A stretch of DNA of 17,370 bases from Actinomycetes bacterium (GCA_023436925.1 JAEZHJ010000026.1:1-17370); one strand, 5' to 3'; shown: positions 1 to 8,961, counted from the first letter of the stretch. Notes: generated by a model not told the origin, from the letters alone. Translations and numbers: made by a program.

Positions 1-352
1 CCAGCGAGATGATCTTCATGAACTTCTTGTCGCGCAGCTCGCGGCCCACGGGGCCGAAGATGCGGGTGCCGCGCGGCTCGCCGTCGTTCTTGAGGATCAC
101 CGCGGCGTTCTCGTCGAACTTGATGTACGAGCCGTCCGGGCGCCGGCGCTCCTTGCGGGTGCGCACGACGACCGCCTTGACGACGTCGCCCTTCTTGACG
201 TTGCCGCCGGGGATCGCGTCCTTGACGGTGGCGACGATGACGTCGCCGATACCGGCGTAGCGACGGCCGGAGCCGCCGAGCACACGGATGCAGAGAATCT
301 CCTTCGCACCCGTGTTGTCGGCGACACGCAGTCGCGACTCCTGCTGGATCAT
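1..352 (-). CDS. rplN: 50S ribosomal protein L14, 3' end cut by window edge
   Basis: L14 (uL14) binds 23S rRNA at the subunit interface, helps form inter-subunit bridges and contacts L19. The start is ATG at 352-350, with AGGAG seven bases upstream, and the protein begins MIQQESRLRVADNTGAKE, the standard L14 N-terminus. Further family blocks are visible: RVLGGSGRRYAGIGD, then VKKGDVVKAVVVRTRK, then GTRIFGPVGRELR. The window holds 117 codons and the family is about 122 residues, so only about five C-terminal residues are missing. L14 is usually the first gene of the spc cluster. Here it is separated from rpsQ by 176 bp with a hairpin, unlike the tight spacing of the other ribosomal genes upstream. 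Confidence 0.97.
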   Translation of the reverse strand, partial: MIQQESRLRVADNTGAKEILCIRVLGGSGRRYAGIGDVIVATVKDAIPGGNVKKGDVVKAVVVRTRKERRRPDGSYIKFDENAAVILKNDGEPRGTRIFGPVGRELRDKKFMKIISL

Positions 353-528
353 CTAGCTACTCCTGTCGTCTGGCGGGTTCTCGGTCGCACGGAGGCGGCG
401 AGCCTGGCCATACGGATGGTTGCCGTGGTGCACACGCCGCGGGCGGGCGGACCCGTCCGCGCCGTGGGCAACTGTCGTGGTGCTGCTTGCAGGTGCCGGC
501 GACCCCGCGAGGGGGCCGCCGGCCCGTG
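353..528 (-). other. Structured gap between rpsQ and rplN
   Basis: No coding sequence is supported in this stretch. On the minus strand it begins with a 12-bp hairpin (annotated separately at 495-523). It then contains a short inverted repeat GCGGAC/GTCCGC (447-460) enclosed by a long-range pair GTTGCC/GGCAAC (419-424 with 467-472), and ends in the rplN Shine-Dalgarno AGGAG. I looked for a -35/-10 pair that would give rplN its own promoter and found none that is convincing; a TTGCCC on the minus strand lacks a -10 at proper distance. The gap may be a regulatory boundary between the S10 and spc gene groups. Confidence 0.5.
495..523 (-). terminator. Hairpin directly after rpsQ (terminator or attenuator-like)
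   Basis: The arms GCCGGCGACCCC (495-506) and GGGGCCGCCGGC (512-523) pair over 12 positions around the 5-nt loop GCGAG. In the minus-strand RNA the one imperfect pair is a G-U wobble. It starts five bases after the rpsQ stop codon. There is no U-run after it, so it could be an intrinsic terminator of the U-poor type common in actinobacteria, a partial attenuator, or a 3'-end stabiliser. Confidence 0.55.
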
Positions 529-819
529 TCACTTGGCCTTCTCGAGGATCTCGACGACGCGCCAGCGCTTCGTCGCCGACAGCGGCCGGGTCTCCATGAT
601 CTCGACCAGGTCGCCGATGCCGGCGGCGTTGAGCTCGTCGTGCGCCTTCACCTTGCTCGTGCGGCGGATGACCTTGCCGTAGAGCGGGTGCTTGACGCGG
701 TCCTCGACCTCGATGACGACCGTCTTGTCCATCTTGTCGGAGACGACGTAGCCGCGACGCGTCTTGCGGTACGCGCGGTGGTCGGCCGTCGCCGTCGTGT
801 GCTCGTGCTTCGTGCTCAT
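529..819 (-). CDS. rpsQ: 30S ribosomal protein S17
   Basis: S17 (uS17) is a primary 16S rRNA binding protein of the OB-fold type, acting early in assembly of the 30S body. The 96-residue product shows the family core KMDKTVVIEVE followed by HPLYGKVIRRTSK, then the block GDLVEIMETRPLSATKRWR. The first 18 or so residues form a charged, poorly conserved extension, as in other actinobacterial S17 proteins. It starts with ATG seven bases after the rpmC stop codon, consistent with translational coupling. It is the last gene of the S10 operon here and is followed at once by a strong hairpin. Confidence 0.97.
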   Translation of the reverse strand: MSTKHEHTTATADHRAYRKTRRGYVVSDKMDKTVVIEVEDRVKHPLYGKVIRRTSKVKAHDELNAAGIGDLVEIMETRPLSATKRWRVVEILEKAK

Positions 820-826
820 GGATGCC

Positions 827-1063
827 TCACTCCGCGCTCGGGGCGGTACGGATGCCGAGCTCGCGCTCGCGCAGGATCGTGTAGATGCGCGCGATGTCGC
901 GGCGGACGGCCTTGAGACGCCCGTGGCTCTCGAGCTGGCCGGTCGCGGACTGGAAGCGGAGGTTGAACAGCTCCTCCTTGGCCTTCTTCAGCTCGGCGAC
1001 CAGCTTCTCGTCGTCGAAGGCGTCCAGCTCGCTGGGAGCCAGATCCTTGGTTCCGATAGCCAT
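827..1063 (-). CDS. rpmC: 50S ribosomal protein L29
   Basis: L29 (uL29) sits at the peptide exit of the large subunit next to L23 and helps form the docking site for trigger factor and SRP. The 78-residue protein has the two-helix family pattern: a first helix with KLVAELKKAKEELFNLRFQ and a second with RLKAVRRDIARIYTILRERE. The ATG at 1063-1061 shares one base with the rplP stop (TGATG), so initiation is probably coupled to rplP termination. A short tail (about 10 residues) follows the second helix. Confidence 0.97.
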   Translation of the reverse strand: MAIGTKDLAPSELDAFDDEKLVAELKKAKEELFNLRFQSATGQLESHGRLKAVRRDIARIYTILRERELGIRTAPSAE

Positions 1064-1479
1064 CAGTTACCACCCTCGCGCACGATGAAACGTGTCTTCA
1101 TCGGGAGCTTGTGCATCGCGCGGCGCATGGCCTCACGCGCGAGCGGCTCCGGGACACCGGCGAGCTCGAACATCACTCGACCGGGCTTGACGTTGGCGAT
1201 CCACCACTCGGGCGAGCCCTTGCCGGAACCCATGCGGGTCTCGGCGGGCTTCTTCGTGAGCGGACGGTCCGGGTAGATGTTGATCCAGACCTTCCCCCCA
1301 CGCTTGATGTGGCGGGTCATGGCGATACGAGCAGCCTCGATCTGCCGGTTGGTGACGTAGGCGGGCTCGAGAGCCTGGATGCCGTACTCACCGAAGGCGA
1401 TCGTCGTGCCACCCGTGGCAGCGCCGGAGCGCTTGGGGTGGTGCTGCTTGCGGTGCTTCAGCCGGCGCGGGATCAGCAC
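1063..1479 (-). CDS. rplP: 50S ribosomal protein L16
   Basis: L16 (uL16) is a late-assembling large-subunit protein near the A site and the peptidyl transferase centre. The 138-residue product begins MLIPRRLKHRKQHHPKRSG, the typical L16 N-terminus, and carries GTTIAFGEYGIQALEP, then RGGKVWINIYPDRPLTKKP, then GSGKGSPEWWIANVKPGR. Length matches the family. The start codon is GTG at 1479, four bases after the rpsC stop codon, and the gene ends in a 1-nt stop/start overlap with rpmC. Nothing unusual is seen. Confidence 0.98.
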   Translation of the reverse strand: MLIPRRLKHRKQHHPKRSGAATGGTTIAFGEYGIQALEPAYVTNRQIEAARIAMTRHIKRGGKVWINIYPDRPLTKKPAETRMGSGKGSPEWWIANVKPGRVMFELAGVPEPLAREAMRRAMHKLPMKTRFIVREGGN

Positions 1480-1482
1480 GGC

Positions 1483-2298
1483 TCAGGCCTCCGTTCCGGA
1501 CTCGGTGGGCGCCTGCTCCGCGGGCGCCTGCTCGGCAGCCGCGGCAGGGGCGTCCTGACGCTCGGTACGACGACCGCCGCCGCGAGGACCACGGTCACCA
1601 CGGTCACCACGGTCGCCACGCGGGCCACGCGAGGGGCGGGGAGCCTGCGAGGCCTGCTCGCGTGCCCACTCCTTCTCGGTGACGTCGCCCTTGTAGACCC
1701 AGACCTTGACGCCGATGCGCCCGAAGGTCGTGCGGGCCTCGAAGAAGCCGTAGTCGATGTTCGCCCGCAGCGTGTGCAGCGGCACACGACCCTCGCGGTA
1801 GAACTCCGTGCGGCTCATCTCCGCACCGCCGAGGCGGCCGGAGACCTGCACCCGGATGCCCTTGGCGCCGGCGCGCTGGGCGGACTGGATGCCCTTGCGC
1901 ATGGCGCGGCGGAACGAGACACGGCTCGCGAGCTGCTCGGCGATGCCCTGGGCGACCAGCTGGGCCTCGATCTCGGCGTTCTTCACCTCGAGGATGTTCA
2001 GCTGGACCTGCTTGCCGGTGAGCTTCTCCAACCGGGCGCGGACGCGCTCGGCCTCGGCGCCGTTACGGCCGATGACGATGCCCGGACGCGCGGCGTACAG
2101 GAAGATCGTCACGCGCTCGCTGCGACGCTCGATCTCCACCGAGGAGATGCCGGCCCGCTCCAGGGACTTCACCAGGAACTGGCGGATCTTGACGTCCTCG
2201 GCGACCAGCTCGGCGTAGTTCTTGTCGGCGTACCACCGGGTCTTGTGGTCGGTGGTGATCCCGAGGCGGAAGCCATGCGGGTTGATCTTCTGGCCCAT
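1483..2298 (-). CDS. rpsC: 30S ribosomal protein S3
   Basis: S3 (uS3) lies at the mRNA entry tunnel and contributes to helicase activity on mRNA. The start MGQKINPHGFRLG and the KH-domain loop IGRNGAEAERVRARLEKL are plain, followed by the C-terminal S3 domain (GRLGGAEMSRTEFYREG, then TTFGRIGVKVWVYKG). After about residue 213 comes a low-complexity tail rich in R, G, P, A and E. It contains a G-D-R repeat and an acidic Ala/Glu/Pro end, giving 271 residues in all. Similar long tails are common in actinobacterial S3 and absent from shorter homologues. ATG start; two bases separate it from the rplV stop. Confidence 0.98.
   Translation of the reverse strand: MGQKINPHGFRLGITTDHKTRWYADKNYAELVAEDVKIRQFLVKSLERAGISSVEIERRSERVTIFLYAARPGIVIGRNGAEAERVRARLEKLTGKQVQLNILEVKNAEIEAQLVAQGIAEQLASRVSFRRAMRKGIQSAQRAGAKGIRVQVSGRLGGAEMSRTEFYREGRVPLHTLRANIDYGFFEARTTFGRIGVKVWVYKGDVTEKEWAREQASQAPRPSRGPRGDRGDRGDRGPRGGGRRTERQDAPAAAAEQAPAEQAPTESGTEA
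1591..1617. repeat. 9-bp tandem repeat inside the rpsC tail
   Basis: Three copies of ACGGTCACC (the third reads ACGGTCGCC) lie end to end. On the coding strand they encode consecutive Gly-Asp-Arg triplets of the S3 C-terminal tail. The repeat preserves the frame and probably arose by slippage in a region with little structural constraint. Confidence 0.85.
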
Positions 2299-2300
2299 GC

Positions 2301-2696
2301 TCAGGCTCCTGTCTTCGGCTCGACGACGACGGTGATGTGGCTGGCGCGCTTCAGGATCCGGCTGGCCGAACCCTTCGCCCGCGGCCGGATCCGCCGCAGG
2401 GTCATGCCCTCGTCGACGAAGGCCGCCGACACGAACAGGTCGTCACCACGCAGGCCCTCGGTGGACTCGGCGTTCGCCTTCGCGCTCGCCAGCACCTTGT
2501 AGACCGGCTCGGAGGCCGCCTGCGGCGCGAACTTGAGCACGTCGAGGGCCGCGTTGACGTCCATTCCGCGGACCAGGTCGACCACGCGGCGCACCTTCAG
2601 CGGAGACATCCGGACGTGCCGCGCGATCGCGTACGAGCCAGGACGATCCCCGAGCAGGGCAGCGCGACGGCTGGGTCGCTCCTTGTTGCTACTCAC
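2301..2696 (-). CDS. rplV: 50S ribosomal protein L22
   Basis: L22 (uL22) spans the large subunit with a long beta-hairpin that lines the exit tunnel near the macrolide site. The 131-residue product shows YAIARHVRMSPLKVRRVVD in the N-terminal part and RRIRPRAKG...SRILKRASHITVVV at the end. Most L22 proteins have K-G-R-A after the P-R-A; here the arginine is replaced by Ser110 (K-G-S-A). The start is GTG at 2696, chosen because it is the first start in frame and AAGGA lies about 12 bases upstream. The next gene, rpsC, starts three bases after its stop codon. Confidence 0.97.
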   Translation of the reverse strand: MSSNKERPSRRAALLGDRPGSYAIARHVRMSPLKVRRVVDLVRGMDVNAALDVLKFAPQAASEPVYKVLASAKANAESTEGLRGDDLFVSAAFVDEGMTLRRIRPRAKGSASRILKRASHITVVVEPKTGA

Positions 2697-2722
2697 TTGA
2701 AATCAGTTCCTTCTCTCGGGGC

Positions 2723-3004
2723 TCAACGCCGCCGCGACTTCTTGTCGTCCTTGATGTGACCGCGGTAGGTGCGGGTGGGAGCGAACTCCCCCAGCTTGTG
2801 ACCGATCATGGCCTCGGAGACGAACACCGGGACGTGCTTGCGTCCGTCGTGCACCGCCAGGGTGTGGCCGATCATGTCCGGGGTGATCATGGAGCGCCGC
2901 GACCAGGTCTTGATGACCTGCTTGGTGCCCTTCTCGTTCTGGGCGTCGACCTTCTTGACCAGGTGGTCGTCGACGAAGGGGCCCTTCTTCAGGCTGCGTG
3001 GCAT
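2723..3004 (-). CDS. rpsS: 30S ribosomal protein S19
   Basis: S19 (uS19) is a head protein of the 30S subunit that binds 16S rRNA with S13 and reaches toward the A-site finger. The 93-residue product begins MPRSLKKGPFVDDHLVKKV and contains RSMITPDMIGHTLAVHDGRK, then VFVSEAMIGHKLGEFAPTRTY, all standard. ATG start with an AGGTGAGG Shine-Dalgarno six bases upstream. It sits between rplB and rplV as in the classic S10 operon. Confidence 0.98.
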   Translation of the reverse strand: MPRSLKKGPFVDDHLVKKVDAQNEKGTKQVIKTWSRRSMITPDMIGHTLAVHDGRKHVPVFVSEAMIGHKLGEFAPTRTYRGHIKDDKKSRRR

Positions 3005-3024
3005 CTGTTACCTCACCTGTCCAA

Positions 3025-3861
<837 letters not shown>

Positions 3862-3885
3862 GAGTTCTGTGTCCTATCCCAGCTC

Positions 3886-4194
3886 TCAGGCCACCGGGCC
3901 CGAGAAGATGTCGATGCGCTGGCCGTCGGCCACCGAGACGATCGCCCGCTTGGTGTCGGGACGCCGACCCCACCCGGCGCGGGTGCGGCGGCGCTTGCCG
4001 TTGCGGTTCACGGTGTTGACGCTGGTCACCTTGACGCCGAAGACGGTCTCGACGGCGATCTTGATCTCCGTCTTGTTGGCGTCGGGGGCCACCACGAAGG
4101 TGTACTTGTTCTCGTCGAGCAGCCCGTAGCTCTTCTCGCTGACGACCGGCGCGAGCAGGATGTCGCGGTGGTCGCGGATCTTGAAGTCGCTCAC
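3886..4194 (-). CDS. rplW: 50S ribosomal protein L23
   Basis: L23 (uL23) is at the exit of the nascent peptide tunnel and is the docking point for trigger factor and SRP. The 102-residue product shows ILLAPVVSEKSYGLLDENKY, then VAPDANKTEIKIAVETVFGV, then VNTVNRNGKRRRTR, the usual L23 blocks. It starts with GTG, whose bases overlap the rplD stop (GTGA, 4 nt shared region with rplD), so translation is coupled to rplD. The basic loop RNGKRRRTRAGWGRRP is the rRNA-binding part. Confidence 0.97.
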   Translation of the reverse strand: MSDFKIRDHRDILLAPVVSEKSYGLLDENKYTFVVAPDANKTEIKIAVETVFGVKVTSVNTVNRNGKRRRTRAGWGRRPDTKRAIVSVADGQRIDIFSGPVA

Positions 4195-4832
4195 TTGGCG
4201 TCCTCCTCGGTGGTGGCGGTGCCGGTGAACTCGGCCAGCGCCGCGGTGGTGAAGACCACGTCGTCGCTCAGCAGCACGTCGTAGGTGTTCAACTGGTCGA
4301 CCGCGATCGCGTGCACGGTGGCGACGTTGCGCAGGCTCAGCCAGGCGACGTCCTCGTCCCGCGACAGCACGACCAGCAGCTTGCTGCCGCCGATCTCGGC
4401 CAGCGACTGCAGCGCGGCCTTGGTGGACGGGGTCTCGCCGGCGACGACCTGCGAGATCACGTGCACCCGGCCCTCACGGGCCCGGTCGGACAGCGCACCG
4501 CGCAGCGCGGCGGCGATCATCTTCTTCGGGGTCCGCTGGGCGTAGCTGCGCGGCTGCGGGCCGTGCACGGTGCCACCGCCGGTCCACTGCGGAGCGCGGC
4601 GGGAACCCTGGCGGGCGCGGCCGGTGCCCTTCTGGCGCCACGGCTTGGCGCCACCGCCGGAGACGTCGCCCCGGGTCTTGGTGGCGTGCGTGCCCTGGCG
4701 GGCGGCGGCCTGCTGGGCCACCACGACCTGGTGGATCAGCGGGACATTGGTCTGGGTGCCGAAATCGGCGGCGGGCAGCTCGACGGTGTCCGACTCGGTG
4801 CCGAGCACCTTCACGGTCAGCGACTCGCTCAT
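4191..4832 (-). CDS. rplD: 50S ribosomal protein L4
   Basis: L4 (uL4) has a globular part on the subunit surface and a loop reaching the exit tunnel near the macrolide site. In proteobacteria it also represses the S10 operon. The 213-residue protein carries the loop signature TRGDVSGGGAKPWRQKGTGRAR followed by APQWTGGGTVHGP (the first block spans roughly residues 53-74), then RTPKKMIAAALRGALSDR. The C-terminal half is the variable Rossmann-like part. ATG start with 4-nt overlap (ATGA) with the rplC stop, and the same kind of overlap with rplW downstream. Confidence 0.97.
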   Translation of the reverse strand: MSESLTVKVLGTESDTVELPAADFGTQTNVPLIHQVVVAQQAAARQGTHATKTRGDVSGGGAKPWRQKGTGRARQGSRRAPQWTGGGTVHGPQPRSYAQRTPKKMIAAALRGALSDRAREGRVHVISQVVAGETPSTKAALQSLAEIGGSKLLVVLSRDEDVAWLSLRNVATVHAIAVDQLNTYDVLLSDDVVFTTAALAEFTGTATTEEDAK

Positions 4833-5488
4833 GCCTGGGCTCCCTTCTTGGCGGCGGTCCGCACCACGACGAGGGCGCCCTTGGGGCCGGGCACGGAGCC
4901 CTTGACCAGGATCAGCCCGCGCTCGGTGTCGACCGCGTGGATCGTGAGGTTCTGCACGGTGACCTTCTCCACGCCCATCCGGCCGGCCATCCGGGTGCCC
5001 TTGAAGACGTGGGCCGGAGTGGCGGAGGAACCGATGGAACCCGGGGAGCGGTGCTTGCGGTGCACACCGTGGGAGGCGCGCAGACCGCCGAAGCCGTGCC
5101 GCTTCATGACACCCGCGGTGCCCTTGCCCTTGGAGACGCCGGTGACGTCGACGATCTCGCCGGAGGCGAAGACGTCGGCGGTCAGTTCCTGGCCCAGGGT
5201 GTAGGTGCTCGCGTCCGCCGTGCGCAGCTCGACGAGGTGCTTGCGGGGGGTGACCCCGGCACGCTCGAAGTGGCCCGCGGCGGGCTTGGTGACGTTCTTG
5301 GCCTTGACGGCGCCGAACCCGAGCTGGACGGCGGAGTAGCCGTCGGCATCAGGGGTGCGGATCTGGGTGACCACGTTCGGGCCGGCCTGGATCACGGTGA
5401 CGGGGACGACCTTGTTGGCCTCGTCCCACACCTGGGTCATGCCGAGCTTGGTGCCCAGCAGGCCCTTGACTGTACGTTCGCTGCTCAT
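4829..5488 (-). CDS. rplC: 50S ribosomal protein L3
   Basis: L3 (uL3) helps start 50S assembly and has a finger reaching the peptidyl transferase centre. I place the start at ATG 5488, giving 219 residues beginning MSSERTVKGLLGTKLGMTQV, the family N-terminus. The open frame continues far upstream across rpsJ and the promoter region, but that part is not L3-like. The signature VSKGKGTAGVMKRHGFGG and the adjoining SHGVHRKHRSPGSIGSSATP contain the glutamine/lysine-rich finger tip region. Start lies 11 nt after the rpsJ stop, with GAGGT upstream. Confidence 0.97.
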   Translation of the reverse strand: MSSERTVKGLLGTKLGMTQVWDEANKVVPVTVIQAGPNVVTQIRTPDADGYSAVQLGFGAVKAKNVTKPAAGHFERAGVTPRKHLVELRTADASTYTLGQELTADVFASGEIVDVTGVSKGKGTAGVMKRHGFGGLRASHGVHRKHRSPGSIGSSATPAHVFKGTRMAGRMGVEKVTVQNLTIHAVDTERGLILVKGSVPGPKGALVVVRTAAKKGAQA

Positions 5489-5499
5489 CTGAGGTGACC

Positions 5500-5811
5500 T
5501 CACGGAAGCTTGATCTCGATATCGACACCGGCCGGGAGGTCGAGCCGCATCAGCGAGTCGACGGTCTTCGGCGTCGGGTCGAGGATGTCGATAAGCCGCT
5601 TGTGGGTGCGCATCTCGAAGTGCTCGCGGCTGTCCTTGTACTTGTGGGGAGAACGGATCACGCAGAACACGTTCTTCTCGGTCGGAAGCGGCACGGGTCC
5701 TGCCACCTTCGCGCCGGTACGGGTCACGGTGTCGACGATCTTCTTCGCCGAGGAGTCGATGACCTCGTGGTCGTAAGCCCGGAGTCGGATCCGGATCTTC
5801 TGTCCCGCCAC
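5500..5811 (-). CDS. rpsJ: 30S ribosomal protein S10 (NusE)
   Basis: S10 (uS10) is a 30S head protein and, as NusE, also links NusG and transcription antitermination complexes. The start is GTG at 5811, preceded by AAGGA at a six-base spacing. The resulting 103-residue protein begins V/M-AGQKIRIRLRAYDHEVID, the usual actinobacterial start. Family blocks follow: GPVPLPTEKNVFCVIRSPHK, then SREHFEMRTHKRLIDI. An in-frame extension to an upstream ATG exists but is not S10-like, so I reject it. First gene of the S10 operon, with a leader of about 196 nt and its own promoter. Confidence 0.97.
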   Translation of the reverse strand: MAGQKIRIRLRAYDHEVIDSSAKKIVDTVTRTGAKVAGPVPLPTEKNVFCVIRSPHKYKDSREHFEMRTHKRLIDILDPTPKTVDSLMRLDLPAGVDIEIKLP

Positions 5812-6007
5812 TGGATGTCCTTCTTCTCGTCGTTGCTCTCCCGGTGCATCTTCCCGAGCGAGCTGTTCCTCCGACCCCCGCGGTCGGGCGTGTCGGGCCT
5901 GTTCTGGGCCGCGCATGACCGAAACTTGTTTGGTCGTGGTAGGGCCCGGCACCTGCGCGCCAGAACCGCCGGAGGGCCGCCTGGGCAGGCGTCCCCGTCG
6001 GAGCAAC
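5812..6007 (-). promoter_or_regulatory. Long 5' leader of the S10 operon
   Basis: From the predicted start of transcription (about 6007) to the rpsJ GTG there are about 196 untranslated bases. Visible structures on the RNA strand are a hairpin with a bulged C (5917-5935, arms GACCAAAC and GTTTcGGTC) and a perfect 6-bp stem CCGACC/GGTCGG with loop GCGGG (5871-5887), about 60 nt before the start. In E. coli the S10 leader is bound by L4 for autogenous control. Whether this leader does so is inference only; I do not recognise the E. coli structure here. Confidence 0.45.
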
Positions 6008-6013
6008 CTCACG

Positions 6014-6042
6014 ATTCTCCCACGCGAGTACCCGGGATGCAA
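6014..6042 (-). promoter_or_regulatory. Predicted promoter of the S10 operon
   Basis: On the minus strand TTGCAT (6042-6037) is followed after exactly 17 bases by GAGAAT (6019-6014), a good sigma-70-type match, and transcription should start near 6007. It drives rpsJ and the genes after it. The EamA gene is divergent and its possible -10 (CAGAAT, 6060-6065) is only 17 bp from the far side of the same -35 box, so the two promoters may compete. Confidence 0.7.
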
Positions 6043-6059
6043 AATCACGGGGTTCGCCG

Positions 6060-6065
6060 CAGAAT
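6060..6065 (+). promoter_or_regulatory. Possible -10 box of the EamA gene (leaderless start)
   Basis: CAGAAT ends six bases before the GTG at 6072, the spacing expected if transcription begins at the start codon. No Shine-Dalgarno sequence is visible. The first base departs from the TANNNT consensus and there is no good -35, so this is a weak call. Confidence 0.35.
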
Positions 6066-6071
6066 GGCCCG

Positions 6072-7064
6072 GTGCCGAACTCCCGCGTGATCCCCGTTGA
6101 GACCCGTTCCACCCGCCTTTCACTCGGGATCACGCTCGGACTGGGGGCTTCGCTGGCTTTCGCCACCTCCGGAGTGTTCGCCCGCCCGCTGTTCGACGTG
6201 GGCTGGACGCCGGGCGCCGCTGTCTTCTGGCGGGTGCTGGTCGCCTCGGCGGTGATGCTGCCGGTCGCCCTGGTGCTGCTCCGGGGCCGCTGGGGTCTGT
6301 TGCTGACCGAGTGGCGCACGATCGTCGCCTTCGGGGCGCTGGCCGTGGCCATCGCGCAGTTGATGTTCTTCGCCGCCGTCGACCGGATGGACGTCGGCAT
6401 CGCCCTGCTCATCGAGTACATGGCCCCGGTGCTGCTCGTGGTGGTCGCCTGGGTGCGGACGCGGCGCCGTCCCGCCGGCCTGGTCGCCGCAGGCGTGGTG
6501 GCCGCGGTGGCCGGCCTGGTCTGCGTCCTCGACCTGACCGGCGCACGGCCGGACCCGCTCGGCGTGCTGTTCGCCTGCGGCGCCATGATCGGCGCGGCGT
6601 CCTACTTCGTGATCTCGGCCCGGCCCACTCCCCTGCCGGCGCTGGCGCTGGCCGGTCTCGGCCTGGCGGTGGGCACCGTCCTGCTCGGCCTGGCGATCCT
6701 GGTCGGGCTGCTGCCGTATGCGGCGCCGATGGTGCCGGTCACCATGCTCGGGGCCACCCTGCCGTGGTGGGTGCCGGTCGCGGTGGTGGCGCTGATCGCC
6801 GCCGCGCTGGCCTACTCCCTCGGGGTGGCCGGGATCACGCTGATGGGCGAGCGGTTGTCCTCCTTCGTCAGCCTGTCCGAGGTGCTGTTCGCCGTCGTCC
6901 TGGCGGCCCTGCTGCTGGGCGAGATCCCGACCGCGGTCCAGCTGGTCGGCGGCGTGCTGATCGTGGCGGGCGTCGTCCTCGTCCGGCTCTCCGCCGGACG
7001 CGCCGCGCCGGCTCCGGTCGAGCCCGCCCCGCTGCCGTCCGAGCCCGTCGCCTCCCGCGACTGA
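6072..7064 (+). CDS. EamA/DMT-family membrane transporter
   Basis: This is a 330-residue, strongly hydrophobic protein of the drug/metabolite transporter superfamily, with about ten predicted membrane helices in two EamA repeats (roughly residues 17-150 and 160-305). Family features include FATSGVFARPL after the first helix, the FWRVLVASAVMLP helix, IEYMAPVLLVVVAWV closing repeat one, and ERLSSFVSLSEVLFAVVLAA with LLGEIPTAVQLVGG in repeat two. Family members export amino acids, metabolites or drugs; the substrate cannot be told here. The start is taken as GTG 6072; GTG 6087 in the same frame is an alternative. The C-terminus is a short Ala/Pro/Glu-rich tail. It is divergent from rpsJ and convergent with glnS. 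Confidence 0.9.
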   Translation: MPNSRVIPVETRSTRLSLGITLGLGASLAFATSGVFARPLFDVGWTPGAAVFWRVLVASAVMLPVALVLLRGRWGLLLTEWRTIVAFGALAVAIAQLMFFAAVDRMDVGIALLIEYMAPVLLVVVAWVRTRRRPAGLVAAGVVAAVAGLVCVLDLTGARPDPLGVLFACGAMIGAASYFVISARPTPLPALALAGLGLAVGTVLLGLAILVGLLPYAAPMVPVTMLGATLPWWVPVAVVALIAAALAYSLGVAGITLMGERLSSFVSLSEVLFAVVLAALLLGEIPTAVQLVGGVLIVAGVVLVRLSAGRAAPAPVEPAPLPSEPVASRD

Positions 7065-7072
7065 CCCACCCG

Positions 7073-7179
7073 CCGAGGGCCACCTCAACCACCGAGGGCC
7101 ACCTCAACCACCGAGGGCCACCCCAAACACCGAGGGCCACCCATGATGGGTGGCCCTCGACGCGAACAGTGGCCCTCGG
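7073..7179. repeat. 19-bp repeat array with inverted copies between convergent genes
   Basis: Four direct copies of a 19-bp unit starting CCGAGGGCCAC begin at 7073, 7092, 7111 and 7130. The first two are identical (CCGAGGGCCACCTCAACCA), the third has two differences, and the fourth diverges after the first 13 bases. Two inverted copies of the core follow (GTGGCCCTCG at 7150-7159 and GTGGCCCTCGG at 7169-7179). Any direct copy can therefore pair with either inverted copy, making a set of alternative hairpins. The array begins nine bases after the EamA stop codon and probably serves as a terminator for both converging genes; a genome-wide repeat family is also possible. Confidence 0.8.
7131..7159. 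terminator. Perfect 13-bp hairpin, probable bidirectional terminator
   Basis: CGAGGGCCACCCA (7131-7143) and TGGGTGGCCCTCG (7147-7159) are perfect inverse complements around the loop TGA. It lies between the convergent EamA gene and glnS and is formed by the fourth repeat unit and the first inverted copy. There is no long T-run on either side (only TTT at 7184-7186 on the plus side). Confidence 0.65.
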
Positions 7180-7228
7180 CGAGTTTAGGCCGGGAGCAGA
7201 CGCTACAGGCTTGAGCGCTGGTTGCCGC

Positions 7229-7248
7229 AGCGCTCGTCGCCGAGCGCT
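7229..7248 (-). terminator. Small hairpin after glnS
   Basis: AGCGCTCG and CGAGCGCT form a perfect 8-bp stem with loop TCGC, starting 11 bases beyond the glnS stop codon. A second, overlapping 7-bp stem (GAGCGCT/AGCGCTC, 7213-7235) competes with it. No U-run follows, so termination here is plausible rather than certain. Confidence 0.4.
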
Positions 7249-7259
7249 ACTGGCCGGAG

Positions 7260-8954
<1,695 letters not shown>

Positions 8955-8961
8955 GCCATGC

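Noticed and set aside
1111..2502. Plus-strand open frame of 463 codons
   Set aside because: Antisense to rplP, rpsC and rplV, which have unmistakable family motifs.
6064..6090. Nine-codon upstream reading frame before the EamA gene
   Set aside because: It would start upstream of the probable transcription start and has no ribosome site. Nothing supports translation.
5489..6586. N-terminal extension of rplC by 366 codons
   Set aside because: It crosses rpsJ, the S10 promoter and part of the EamA gene in other frames. L3 begins at MSSERTVKG.
7073..7179. CRISPR-like reading of the 19-bp repeats
   Set aside because: The repeats are contiguous with no spacers, include inverted copies and have no cas genes nearby.
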